From positions 1 to 64,000 of the forward strand of contig NZ_QXEV01000008.1 in assembly GCF_003550015.1 (NCBI RefSeq): a DNA stretch of 64,000 nt, read 5' to 3'. Shown here piece after piece: positions 36,807 to 45,192 of this stretch (positions are counted from its first letter, which is position 1; every line of letters begins with the position of its first letter). The position numbers and the translations under genes are program-made. This DNA is from Anaeroplasma bactoclasticum (GTDB lineage: Bacteria; Bacillota_I; Bacilli_A; Acholeplasmatales; Anaeroplasmataceae). The notes beneath the pieces were generated by a model, which saw only the letters and a list, made by a program, of their open reading frames with translations, ran no database searches and was not told the DNA's origin.

Positions 36807-38094
36807 ACAGTATTTAATTCCATCGATTATCGCTCAGGTGTTTTTATCCTGTTATGCGATAGTTGATGGAATATTTATTGGCTATAGGATGAATGATTTA
36901 GGGCTTGCTGCTATAAATATAGCATGGCCAATTACAGCCTTCATTCAGGGTGTTGGGTTTGCTATAGGTATTTCAGCGGGTATTTATATTTCTAGATTAA
37001 AGGGATTAGGAGAAGAAGAAAAAATAAAAAAGCTAAAATCAGCTATTTTAGTTTATTTACTTGGAACCTCTATAGTATTAGGTATTCTTTTCTTTATATT
37101 AAAAACACCAATTCTTATTTTATTTAAGGCAGAAGGGGAAACCCTAGATGCTGCAAATCGTTATATTACCATTATTTTATATGGCTCTATTTTTCAGCTA
37201 ATGGGATGCGGTATGGCACCATTAATTAAAAATTCTGGTCATGTAAGAACAGCTATGGTTGCAAGCTTACTTGCAACATTAACAAATTTAATCTTAGATT
37301 ATTTATTAATATTCTTATTTGAATTTGGTCTTGAAGGAGCAGCTATCGCATCTGTAATTGCACAAGCGGTATCCTTTTTGATATGCTTTATTCCTTACGT
37401 AAGGGAAATGAAGGGCATTTTATTTGATAAGGAATCGATAAAAGAAATATTTTTAGGAATGCTTGCGCCATTCATATTAAATTATTCTTATTCGATTATT
37501 ATTATATTAACCAATGCCTTATGTGAAGCCTACAGTGGAGATAGAGCAGTTGCTGCATATACGGTATTATCTTATTTGTTATATGTAGTAAGTGCGATTG
37601 CACAAGGTACAAGTGATGCTATTCAGCCTTTGTTTTCTTATCATTCTTCTAAAGAAGAATATAAGATTATTCATAAGTATTTTTATAAATGCTTAATTAT
37701 AAGCTTTTCTTTAGTAATGTTATTTAGTGTTATTTTCTATTTTACAAAAAAGCCAATTGCAATTCTTTATGGCTTGAGTAATGATGGAATGAATATATAT
37801 AATGAGGCATTATTATTCTATTTATTTGGATTTATTTTTGTGTCATTCAACAAGGTTACATGTTCTTATTTATATTCCATAAATAAAAAATTATTAGCCA
37901 ATATATTAGTATTATCTGAACCACTTATCTTAACTCCAGCATTATATTTTATATTTGTTAGCCAAGTTGGCTTAATTGGGCTTTGGATATCATTTTTGGT
38001 AATACAGGCTATATTAGCATGCATATCCTTTGCATTTTACTTTATTTCAAGGAGGGGATTTAATGGACGGTCTATTGATAGTAGACAAGCCTAA
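36793..38094 (+). CDS. MATE-family multidrug/solute efflux transporter
   Basis: A 433-aa protein with about 12 membrane helices. The N-terminal YAIVDGIFIGYRMNDLGLAAINI and the repeated block after residue 220 fit the MATE/MepA fold, which uses Na+ or H+ to expel cationic compounds. The start lies 14 bases inside thiN and the end overlaps truB by 32 bases, so expression is coupled to housekeeping genes. Substrate unknown. Confidence 0.9.
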   Translation: MKSFRQYLIPSIIAQVFLSCYAIVDGIFIGYRMNDLGLAAINIAWPITAFIQGVGFAIGISAGIYISRLKGLGEEEKIKKLKSAILVYLLGTSIVLGILFFILKTPILILFKAEGETLDAANRYITIILYGSIFQLMGCGMAPLIKNSGHVRTAMVASLLATLTNLILDYLLIFLFEFGLEGAAIASVIAQAVSFLICFIPYVREMKGILFDKESIKEIFLGMLAPFILNYSYSIIIILTNALCEAYSGDRAVAAYTVLSYLLYVVSAIAQGTSDAIQPLFSYHSSKEEYKIIHKYFYKCLIISFSLVMLFSVIFYFTKKPIAILYGLSNDGMNIYNEALLFYLFGFIFVSFNKVTCSYLYSINKKLLANILVLSEPLILTPALYFIFVSQVGLIGLWISFLVIQAILACISFAFYFISRRGFNGRSIDSRQA

Positions 38095-38929
38095 GGGCAT
38101 AACAAGTCAAAGTGTTTGTCTTAAGCTTAAAAGAATATTAGGTGCCAAAAAATGTGGCCATAATGGTACATTAGATCCTAATGCGACTGGCGTTATGGTT
38201 GTTGCAGTTGATTCTGCAACAAAGCTTTTAAAGCTTATTCATGAGCATGATAAGGAATATATTGCAACAATAGTCTTTGGACTTGATTCTAATACCTTAG
38301 ATATGGATTCGGATATAACGAAAGATATTTCTATGAATCCATCTATTAAAAATATTCAATTAGCATTAGAGGAATTAAAATCTAGAAAAACTCAAATTCC
38401 ACCTTTAACTAGTGCAGTTAAAATAGATGGAATGAAGCTATATGAATATCAAAGAAAGGGAATTGATGTTAAAGTACCTAGCCGTAATGTGGAATTAAAG
38501 GAATATGAGATTTTATCGGATTTAAGATTCATTAATAATCACTATGAGATAGATATTAAAATATCTGTATCTAAAGGATATTTTGTTAGAAGCCTTGCAA
38601 GAGACTTAGGTGAATTATTAGGTGGTTGTGCCATATTAAAGGATTTAAGAAGAACAAAAAGTGGAGAATATAAAATAGAGGATGCTATACCTTTAGATAA
38701 TATTACTAAAGATAATATTATTCCTATATTTTCATTTTTTGATTTACCTAAGGTATATGTTAAGGATTATATGATTCCTTTAGTTAAAAATGGAATTACT
38801 ATGGATGAAAGACAAACAAGTATTCATGGTACATTCTATGTAGATTCAAGCATGGGTATTTTAGCTATTTATGAAGAAGTAGATAATTTAAAATATAAGC
38901 CTATTTTAATATTTAAGGAGGGAAAATAA
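38063..38929 (+). CDS. truB: tRNA pseudouridine synthase B (U55)
   Basis: A 288-aa enzyme that makes pseudouridine 55 in the tRNA T-arm. The start DGLLIVDKPKGITSQ, the catalytic Asp block GHNGTLDPNATGVM, and KGYFVRSLARDLGE are characteristic. ATG 38063 follows an ideal AAGGAGGGG, located inside the MATE gene. truB followed by ribF and rpsO is the widespread Bacillota order (often with rbfA upstream). Confidence 0.97.
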   Translation: MDGLLIVDKPKGITSQSVCLKLKRILGAKKCGHNGTLDPNATGVMVVAVDSATKLLKLIHEHDKEYIATIVFGLDSNTLDMDSDITKDISMNPSIKNIQLALEELKSRKTQIPPLTSAVKIDGMKLYEYQRKGIDVKVPSRNVELKEYEILSDLRFINNHYEIDIKISVSKGYFVRSLARDLGELLGGCAILKDLRRTKSGEYKIEDAIPLDNITKDNIIPIFSFFDLPKVYVKDYMIPLVKNGITMDERQTSIHGTFYVDSSMGILAIYEEVDNLKYKPILIFKEGK

Positions 38930-39834
38930 TGGAGATTATTTATGTTAAAAATAATGATATAAAGCCTATTAAGGATCCCTTATGCTGTGCAGTTGGTAAC
39001 TTTGATGGTGTTCATTTAGGTCATCAAATGCTAATTAATGAGGCTAAGAATCATTCTTTAAAGAGCGCTGTATTAACATTCTATCCTCATCCTTCGGTAT
39101 TTTTAAAAAAAATAAAGAATTATCCTCTTTTAACACCTATGAATATAAAGCAAGATATTATTGAATCCTTAGGAGTAGATTATTTAATCATTTTTGAATT
39201 TAATGATGAAATAGCGAAATACTCTAAGGATGAATTCATAGACATTATGAAAAGGCTAAATATTAAGTCTGTTGTTTGTGGATATGATTTTACTTTTGGC
39301 TATAAGGCATTAGGTAATGTTTCAGATTTAAAGAATAATTTTATGGTTTATGTTATTCCTAAATATGTACTTGATGATGTAAGGGTATCCTCAAGCTATA
39401 TAAGAGAATTATTATCTTACGGAAATATTTATGATGCTAAAAGGTTTTTAGGTAGAGATTATACCATTCGTGGTAGAGTAATTTATGGATCTATGCAGGG
39501 GAGATTAATAGGTTTTCCTACCGCAAATGTATTTCATGATGGGTATTTTTTACCTAGAAATGGCGTATATTTTGTATCTGTTTTATATAAGAATAAGAAG
39601 TATTATGGAATGTGTAATATAGGACATAATCCAACATTCAATTTTCAAACAGAATTAAGAGTTGAGGTTCATATTTTTGATATGGATTTAGATATTTATG
39701 ATGAAGTAATTGATGTATCTTTTTTAAAAGAAATAAGAGATGAGAAGAAGTTCCAATCTATTGATGAGCTTAAATGTCAATTACTTAAGGATAAAGAGAT
39801 GTGTATTTCCTTAAGTAAAGAAATAAAGGATTAA
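38929..39834 (+). CDS. ribF: Bifunctional riboflavin kinase/FAD synthetase
   Basis: A 301-aa two-domain enzyme. The N-terminal nucleotidyltransferase has GNFDGVHLGHQ and TFYPHP and the SSSYIRELL stretch; the C-terminal kinase has GRVIYGSMQGRLIGFPTAN and NIGHNPTF. It converts riboflavin to FMN, then FAD. It shares one base with truB. It works downstream of the riboflavin importer RibU, whose riboswitch reads the FMN made here. Confidence 0.97.
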   Translation: MEIIYVKNNDIKPIKDPLCCAVGNFDGVHLGHQMLINEAKNHSLKSAVLTFYPHPSVFLKKIKNYPLLTPMNIKQDIIESLGVDYLIIFEFNDEIAKYSKDEFIDIMKRLNIKSVVCGYDFTFGYKALGNVSDLKNNFMVYVIPKYVLDDVRVSSSYIRELLSYGNIYDAKRFLGRDYTIRGRVIYGSMQGRLIGFPTANVFHDGYFLPRNGVYFVSVLYKNKKYYGMCNIGHNPTFNFQTELRVEVHIFDMDLDIYDEVIDVSFLKEIRDEKKFQSIDELKCQLLKDKEMCISLSKEIKD

Positions 39835-39851
39835 TTTCTTGAAAATTTTTC

Positions 39852-39880
39852 TTGAATTTCACATCTGATTTAGGTATAAT
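39852..39880 (+). promoter_or_regulatory. rpsO promoter (TTGAAT / TATAAT)
   Basis: TTGAAT at 39852-39857 and TATAAT at 39875-39880 with 17-base spacing; the transcript would start near 39887. Confidence 0.75.
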
Positions 39881-39886
39881 TATTTC

Positions 39887-39962
39887 GTGCGTGTGCCAGG
39901 TGCGGGGATCTCCGTCCCACTCTTAGCATATCGTGAATATTTATAATAGGAGGAAAATTACA
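39887..39962 (+). promoter_or_regulatory. Structured 5' leader of rpsO, possible S15 autoregulatory element
   Basis: The leader opens with an unusually GC-rich stretch (39887-39920) in an otherwise AT-rich genome. GTG-C-GGG and TCCCAC can pair around 39900-39920 near the RNA 5' end. S15 binds and represses its own mRNA in several bacterial phyla through unrelated leader structures; this one is a candidate by position and composition only. The ribosome site AGGAGG follows. Confidence 0.45.
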
Positions 39963-40232
39963 ATGGCTTTAACAAAGGAAGTAAAGGCAAAGTTAGTTGC
40001 TGAATACGGAAAGAATGCAAATGACACTGGTTCTACAGAGGTTCAGATTGCTATTCTTACTTATGAAATTAATGAATTAAATGAGCATTTCCAGACTCAT
40101 ATTCATGATTTCTCTTCTAAGCGTGGTCTTATGAAGAAGATTGGTCAGAGAAAGGCTTTATTAGCTTATTTAAAGGCTAACGATCTTAAGGCTTACGAAG
40201 AATTAATCAAGAAGCTAGGATTACGTCGATAA
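39963..40232 (+). CDS. rpsO: 30S ribosomal protein S15
   Basis: An 89-aa ribosomal protein binding 16S rRNA early in small-subunit assembly. The start ALTKEVKAKLVAEYG, the segment NDTGSTEVQIAILT, HIHDFSSKRGLMKKIGQRK and LIKKLGLRR are the standard S15 blocks. ATG 39963 follows AGGAGG; ten extra in-frame codons upstream are not family-like and overlap the leader. Confidence 0.98.
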   Translation: MALTKEVKAKLVAEYGKNANDTGSTEVQIAILTYEINELNEHFQTHIHDFSSKRGLMKKIGQRKALLAYLKANDLKAYEELIKKLGLRR

Positions 40233-40236
40233 TCGG

Positions 40237-40263
40237 AAAAACACCCGTTTGGGTGTTTTTTTT
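40237..40263 (+). terminator. Rho-independent terminator of rpsO
   Basis: AAAAACACCC and GGGTGTTTTT pair around a GTTT loop, followed by further T. Confidence 0.9.
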
Positions 40264-40320
40264 ACTCCAAAACGTTATCGTTTTAGATAATTCTATCCAT
40301 CTTTTGTATTATTTGTTTTT

Positions 40321-40348
40321 AAAAGACGTAACATATGTCTTTTTTTTA
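40321..40348 (+). terminator. Second, weaker terminator-like hairpin
   Basis: AAAAGAC and GTCTTTT with a 9-base loop and a T-run lie in the 232-base gap before the hydrogenase operon. It could be a backup terminator or a leader attenuator, depending on where transcription starts; two overlapping TATAAT boxes occur downstream at 40402-40412. Confidence 0.4.
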
Positions 40349-40401
40349 TTAAAAAAAAGTCATTTTTCTCTTAATACTCTTTTAAAATAACAAAACTTTG
40401 A

Positions 40402-40412
40402 TATAATATAAT
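40402..40412 (+). promoter_or_regulatory. -10 region of the hydrogenase operon
   Basis: Two overlapping TATAAT hexamers (40402-40407 and 40407-40412) lie about 55 bases before the first hydrogenase gene. No good -35 is seen, so an activator may be needed. Confidence 0.5.
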
Positions 40413-40464
40413 AGAATACGAATGAGCAAAGAAAGTATTTATACAATAATATAGGGGGTATAAT

Positions 40465-40950
40465 ATGGGTCGTTTAAGTATGGTTGCCCAAAAGCAGATT
40501 AATGAGATCATTTCTCGCTACAAAGATGAAGAAACTCCATTAATGCTAATTTTGAGTGACATCCAGAAGGAATATGGATATATTCCTCTTGAAGTACAAG
40601 AGCTAGTTTCTGAAAAGACAGGTATTCCTGTTGCAGAAATTTATGGCGTTGTTACTTTCTATTCTTACTTCTCCTTAGAGCCAAAAGGAAAGTATGTTAT
40701 TGGTGTTTGTCTTGGTACAGCATGTTATGTTAAGGGTTCGCAGATGGTTATTGATAAGTTTTCTGAACTTTTAAATATCAAGCCAGGTCAGACTACTGAA
40801 GATGGGTTATTCACATTAGATGCACTACGTTGTATTGGTGCTTGTGGTATCGCCCCTGCAGTTTCAATTAATGGCAAGGTTTATTCTAAGGTTAGTGTAA
40901 ACCAGGTTGCAGGAATTATTGAATCTTATAGACAGGAGGCAAGCAAGTAA
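40465..40950 (+). CDS. hydC: Electron-bifurcating hydrogenase subunit HydC (NuoE-like)
   Basis: A 161-aa thioredoxin-like [2Fe-2S] protein. The four cysteines occur as C-x4-C (VCLGTACYVKG, about residues 82-92) and C-x3-C (RCIGACGIAP). It corresponds to the NuoE/HndA/HydC subunit of NAD-dependent [FeFe] hydrogenases. It precedes the NuoF-like and catalytic subunits without gaps, so the three make one complex. GGGGGT precedes the start. Confidence 0.92.
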   Translation: MGRLSMVAQKQINEIISRYKDEETPLMLILSDIQKEYGYIPLEVQELVSEKTGIPVAEIYGVVTFYSYFSLEPKGKYVIGVCLGTACYVKGSQMVIDKFSELLNIKPGQTTEDGLFTLDALRCIGACGIAPAVSINGKVYSKVSVNQVAGIIESYRQEASK

Positions 40951-42833
40951 TGATTAAGAGCTTTGAAGAATTCAATGAAACAAGTCTTAAGTGCGTTGAT
41001 TGTGTAACTAAGAAGTTTTCTGGTGCAGATGGGAAGCGTCATTTACTAGTTTGTGGTGGTACAGGATGCTTATCTTCTAATTCAAATGAAATTCTAGAAA
41101 CTTTACAGGCATTAATTAAAGAGAATCATCTAGAGGACAAGGTAGATGCAAACAAAGTAGGCTGCTTTGGTTTCTGTTCTCAGGGTCCTTTCGTTAAGGT
41201 TTTACCTGAAGATACTTTATACCGTATGGTTAAGGTAGAAGATGCTAAAGAGATTATTGAAAAGGATATTATCGGCGGAGAAATCGTTGAGAGATTACTT
41301 TATGTAGATCCTCAGACTAAAGAGAAGGTTAAGAAGCAGGATGATATCACATTCTATAAGAAGCAAGTACGTATCGCATTACATGGATGTGGTACTATCA
41401 ACCCAGAGAAGATCGAAGAGACTTTAGGTGTTGGCTCATTTAAGGGCTTAGAGCGTGCTCTACATATGAAGCAAGAGGACGTTATCAAAGAAGTATTAGA
41501 CTCTGGTTTAAGAGGTAGAGGTGGCGGAGGCTTCCCTACTGGTAGAAAATGGCAGTTCGCCTTTGCACAGCAGAACGATGAAAAGTATGTTGTATGTAAT
41601 GGTGATGAAGGAGATCCAGGTGCATTCATGGATAGATCTATTCTTGAAGGTAACCCAATTGCAGTTATCGAAGGTATGATGATTGCTGGTTACGCTATTG
41701 GTGCAAAGAATGGTTATTTCTATGTTCGTGCAGAATATCCTATTGCTGTTGAACGTTTAAAGATTGCTATTAAGCAGGCTGAAGAGCTTGGCTTATTAGG
41801 TGACAATATTATGGGTACAGACTTCTCATTTAGATGTCATTTAAGACTTGGTGCTGGTGCATTCGTTTGTGGTGAGGAAACAGCATTATTAAATTCTATT
41901 GAGGGTCAGCGTGGTATGCCACGTCCTCGTCCACCATTCCCTGCAGTTAAGGGTTTATGGGGCAAGCCAACAATTATTAACAACGTAGAAACTTTAGCTA
42001 CAGTTCCATATATTTTAAGAGAAGGTGCAGCTAAGTTTGCAGCTTATGGTACTGAAAAGTCTAAGGGTACTAAGGTATTCGCTTTAGGTGGTAAGGTTAA
42101 TAATGTAGGTCTAGTAGAGGTACCTATGGGAACTACTCTTCGTGAATTAATTTACGATATCGGTGGTGGTATCCCTAATGGAAAGAAGTTCAAGGCTATT
42201 CAGACAGGTGGTCCATCTGGTGGATGCTTAACTGTTGATGACCTTGATGCAGCTATCGATTATGATAACTTAATTGCTAGGGGCTCTATGATGGGTTCTG
42301 GTGGAGCTATCGTAATGGATGAAGACAACTGTATGGTAGACGTTGCAAAGTTCTATATGGAATTTATTTGTGATGAATCTTGTGGTAAGTGCTCTCCATG
42401 CCGTATCGGTACTAAGAGAATGCTTGAAATTCTTACAAGGATTACTGAAGGTAAGGGCACAATGCAGGATTTAGAGGATCTTGAGGAATTAGCACAGGCA
42501 GTTAAGGCCAACTCACTATGTGGATTAGGTCAGACTTCTGCTAACCCAATTGTATCTACAATGTCTAAGTTTAAGGATGAATACTTAGCTCATATCGTTG
42601 ATAAGAAGTGCCCTGCTCATGTATGTAAGAACCTTATGGAGTATGTTATCAATAAGGACAAGTGTGTTGGTTGTGGTATTTGTGCAAAGAACTGTCCAGT
42701 TAATGCAATTACAAGAACTGACTACATTGCTCCAAATCATAAATTAGCTTCAATGGTTATCGATGCTACAAAGTGTGTAAAGTGTGGATTATGCCAGTCT
42801 CAGTGTAGACCTGGTGCAATCACTAAGGAATAA
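40950..42833 (+). CDS. hydB: Electron-bifurcating hydrogenase subunit HydB (NuoF-like, FMN/NADH site)
   Basis: A 627-aa flavoprotein. Domains in order: an N-terminal thioredoxin-like [2Fe-2S] domain (cysteines near residues 35-72), the NuoF core with NADH/FMN loops GRGGGGFPTGRKW and NGDEGDPGAFMDR, an N3-type cluster motif SCGKCSPCRIGTKRM, and a C-terminal two-cluster ferredoxin (CVGCGICAKNCPVNAI and CVKCGLCQSQCRPGAI). It oxidises or reduces NAD(H) and splits electrons between ferredoxin and the hydrogenase subunit. It shares one base with hydC. Confidence 0.96.
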   Translation: MIKSFEEFNETSLKCVDCVTKKFSGADGKRHLLVCGGTGCLSSNSNEILETLQALIKENHLEDKVDANKVGCFGFCSQGPFVKVLPEDTLYRMVKVEDAKEIIEKDIIGGEIVERLLYVDPQTKEKVKKQDDITFYKKQVRIALHGCGTINPEKIEETLGVGSFKGLERALHMKQEDVIKEVLDSGLRGRGGGGFPTGRKWQFAFAQQNDEKYVVCNGDEGDPGAFMDRSILEGNPIAVIEGMMIAGYAIGAKNGYFYVRAEYPIAVERLKIAIKQAEELGLLGDNIMGTDFSFRCHLRLGAGAFVCGEETALLNSIEGQRGMPRPRPPFPAVKGLWGKPTIINNVETLATVPYILREGAAKFAAYGTEKSKGTKVFALGGKVNNVGLVEVPMGTTLRELIYDIGGGIPNGKKFKAIQTGGPSGGCLTVDDLDAAIDYDNLIARGSMMGSGGAIVMDEDNCMVDVAKFYMEFICDESCGKCSPCRIGTKRMLEILTRITEGKGTMQDLEDLEELAQAVKANSLCGLGQTSANPIVSTMSKFKDEYLAHIVDKKCPAHVCKNLMEYVINKDKCVGCGICAKNCPVNAITRTDYIAPNHKLASMVIDATKCVKCGLCQSQCRPGAITKE

Positions 42834-42848
42834 GGGGGGGCGGAAAAA

Positions 42849-44624
42849 ATGGCTTTAATTAATATTAAAATTGAAGGCAAGCCTTATCAGGTTGAGCAAG
42901 GCTTAACTATTTTAGAGGCTGCTAGAAAATGCGGATATGAAATTCCTACCCTATGTAATTTTAATAAGGACGAGTGCTCTTTAGCTTCTTGCCGTGTTTG
43001 TCTTGTTGAGGCTACAGGCGCTAGAGGCTTAGTTGCAGCTTGTGTATACCCAGTTTCTGAGGGTATGGAAATTAAGATTTCTTCTCCAAAGGCAACTAAG
43101 GCAAGAAGAATTTCTGTTGAATTAATTTTATCTAACCATTCCTTCCACTGTCAGCAGTGTGACAAGAATGGTCATTGTGAGTTATTACATGTAGCTCAGA
43201 TGGTTGGTGCAAGAGAAGGTAAGTTCTTTGGTGAAAAGAGCCAAACTTTTGTTGACGACTTAAGTTCATCTATCGTTCGTGATACATCTAAGTGTATCCT
43301 TTGTGGTAGATGTGTTAAGAGATGTGTTGAAGCACACGGTACTGGTATCTTAGGCTTTGAAAAGAGAGGCTTTAAGACATTTGTTGCTCCTGCTGGAAAC
43401 AGAAGCTTCAATGAATCTCCATGTTTACTATGCGGTCAGTGTGTAAACGTATGTCCTACTGGCGCATTAATGGAAAAGAGCGAAATCTCTAAGGTTGATG
43501 AGGCTATGCAGGCTGGTAAGTTTGTTGTTGTACAGACAGCTCCAGCTGTACGTGCTGCATTAGGCGAAGAGTTCGGCTTACCAGTTGGTACTCCTGTAAC
43601 AGGAAAGATGGTTGCAGCTTTACATCGTTTAGGCTTCGACCGTGTATATGATACAAACTTTGGTGCTGACTTAACAATTATGGAAGAAGCAACAGAGTTA
43701 TTAGGAAGAATCAAGAATGGTGGAGCTCTACCAATGATTACTTCTTGTTCTCCAGGTTGGGTTAACTATGCAGAATATTTCTATCCAGAAGTATTAGATA
43801 ATCTTTCCAGCTGTAAGTCTCCTCACCAGATGCAGGGTGCTATCATTAAGTCTTACTTTGCAAAGGAAAAGGGTATTGATCCAAAGGACATCTTCACAGT
43901 ATCTATCATGCCATGTACTGCAAAGAAGCATGAAAAGGATAGAGCTGAGATGGAAGTTAATGGATTACGTGATGTAGATTGCGTATTAACTACTAGAGAG
44001 CTTGCAAGATTAATTAAGAGAAGTGGTATTAACTTCACTAAGTTACCAGATGAAGAATATGATCAGGACATCATGGGCGATTATACTGGAGCAGGTGTAA
44101 TCTTCGGTGTTACTGGTGGTGTTATGGAAGCTGCACTTCGTACAGCTTACAAGGTATTATCTGGTAAGGAAAGAGAACCAATCGAATTCACTGAAGTTCG
44201 TGGTCTTGAGGGCATTAAGGAAGCTGAAATCGATCTTGGCGCAGCTAAGATTAAGGTTGCAGTTGCTTCTGGTATGAAGAATGCTAAGGTATTATTAGAC
44301 CAGATTAAGGCAGGAACAAGCCCATATACATTCATTGAAATTATGTGCTGTCCTGGCGGATGTATTAATGGTGGTGGTCAGCCATTCGTTAAGCCAATGC
44401 TAATGCCAAATGAGGATGATGATATCTACGAGACATATAGAGCTAAGAGAGCTCAAGCATTATATTCTGAGGACGAAAGACAGGTATTACGTCAGTCTCA
44501 TAATAATCCACAGATTAAGGAATTATATGAGAAGTTCTTAGGTGAGCCAAACTCTCATGTTGCTCATGAGTTATTACATACTCATTACAATAAGAATAGA
44601 GAAAGATATCCTGAAAAGAAGTAA
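42849..44624 (+). CDS. hydA: [FeFe] hydrogenase catalytic subunit HydA
   Basis: A 591-aa hydrogenase. N-terminal [2Fe-2S] ferredoxin domain (CNFNKDECSLASCRVC), a His-Cys cluster (HSFHCQQCDKNGHCEL), two [4Fe-4S] sites (CILCGRCVKRC, CLLCGQCVNVCP), then the H-cluster domain: L1 TSCSPGWV (Cys 300), L2 MPCTAKKHE (Cys 356), L3 CCPGGCINGGG (Cys 501 and 505). All ligands are intact. With HydB and HydC it should make H2 from NADH plus reduced ferredoxin. A 15-base gap carries the AGGGGGG ribosome site. Maturases HydE, HydF and HydG are not in the window. Confidence 0.97.
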   Translation: MALINIKIEGKPYQVEQGLTILEAARKCGYEIPTLCNFNKDECSLASCRVCLVEATGARGLVAACVYPVSEGMEIKISSPKATKARRISVELILSNHSFHCQQCDKNGHCELLHVAQMVGAREGKFFGEKSQTFVDDLSSSIVRDTSKCILCGRCVKRCVEAHGTGILGFEKRGFKTFVAPAGNRSFNESPCLLCGQCVNVCPTGALMEKSEISKVDEAMQAGKFVVVQTAPAVRAALGEEFGLPVGTPVTGKMVAALHRLGFDRVYDTNFGADLTIMEEATELLGRIKNGGALPMITSCSPGWVNYAEYFYPEVLDNLSSCKSPHQMQGAIIKSYFAKEKGIDPKDIFTVSIMPCTAKKHEKDRAEMEVNGLRDVDCVLTTRELARLIKRSGINFTKLPDEEYDQDIMGDYTGAGVIFGVTGGVMEAALRTAYKVLSGKEREPIEFTEVRGLEGIKEAEIDLGAAKIKVAVASGMKNAKVLLDQIKAGTSPYTFIEIMCCPGGCINGGGQPFVKPMLMPNEDDDIYETYRAKRAQALYSEDERQVLRQSHNNPQIKELYEKFLGEPNSHVAHELLHTHYNKNRERYPEKK

Positions 44625-44642
44625 TTTCTTTATAAAAAATTG

Positions 44643-44673
44643 GTGCTAACCTTTATTGGTTAGCACTTTTTTT
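44643..44673 (+). terminator. Rho-independent terminator of the hydrogenase operon
   Basis: GTGCTAACC and GGTTAGCAC form a perfect 9-bp stem with a 6-base loop and seven T. Confidence 0.92.
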
Positions 44674-44715
44674 AAACAATTATGATATAATTTATACAAG
44701 AAAGAAGGCGATTTT

Positions 44716-45108
44716 ATGGAAGAAGTATTAAAATTTTTAGAGGATTGTGGTACATATTTTTTAGCAACAATAGATAAGGATAAACCAAAGGTTAGACCTT
44801 TTGGTACTATTATGCTATATGAGAATCATTTATATATCCAAACTGGTAAAGTAAAAAATGTATCTAAACAAATTGCATCTAATCCAAATGTTGAAGTATC
44901 AGCATTTAAGGATGGTAAATGGATAAGAGTTGAAGGAAAACTAAAAAGAGATGAAAGAGTAGAAGTTAAAAAAGCAATGCTTGATAAATATCCTACTCTA
45001 AGAGGCATGTATGATGAAAATGATGATAATACAGAAGTATTATATTTTGAATCAGGTACTGCAACAATCTCTTCTTTTACAGCAAAACCTATAGTTATAA
45101 AGTTTTAA
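44716..45108 (+). CDS. Pyridoxamine 5'-phosphate oxidase-fold protein
   Basis: A 130-aa split-barrel flavin-binding protein. FLATIDKDKPKVRPFGTIMLYENHLYIQTGK shows (in parts) the ATIDKDKPKVRPFG and LYIQTGKVKNVSKQ blocks of a small PPOX family common in anaerobes. The usual ligand is FMN or F420-like flavin; the substrate is unknown and the protein is too short for true PdxH. Own ribosome site AAGAAGG and TATAAT nearby at about 44684. Monocistronic. Confidence 0.85.
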   Translation: MEEVLKFLEDCGTYFLATIDKDKPKVRPFGTIMLYENHLYIQTGKVKNVSKQIASNPNVEVSAFKDGKWIRVEGKLKRDERVEVKKAMLDKYPTLRGMYDENDDNTEVLYFESGTATISSFTAKPIVIKF

Positions 45109-45192
45109 GTAAAAACCACTCCTAACTTGTTGAAAACCAACATATTTTTTTAGATATGTAAATAGTTATTATGATTTTGGAGCGTGATAATT

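Noticed and set aside
40269-40284. Inverted repeat AAAACG-TTAT-CGTTTT as a Rex or other operator
   Set aside because: It does not match the Rex consensus and lies in the post-rpsO region far from the hydrogenase -10; it may be only part of terminator-type structure.
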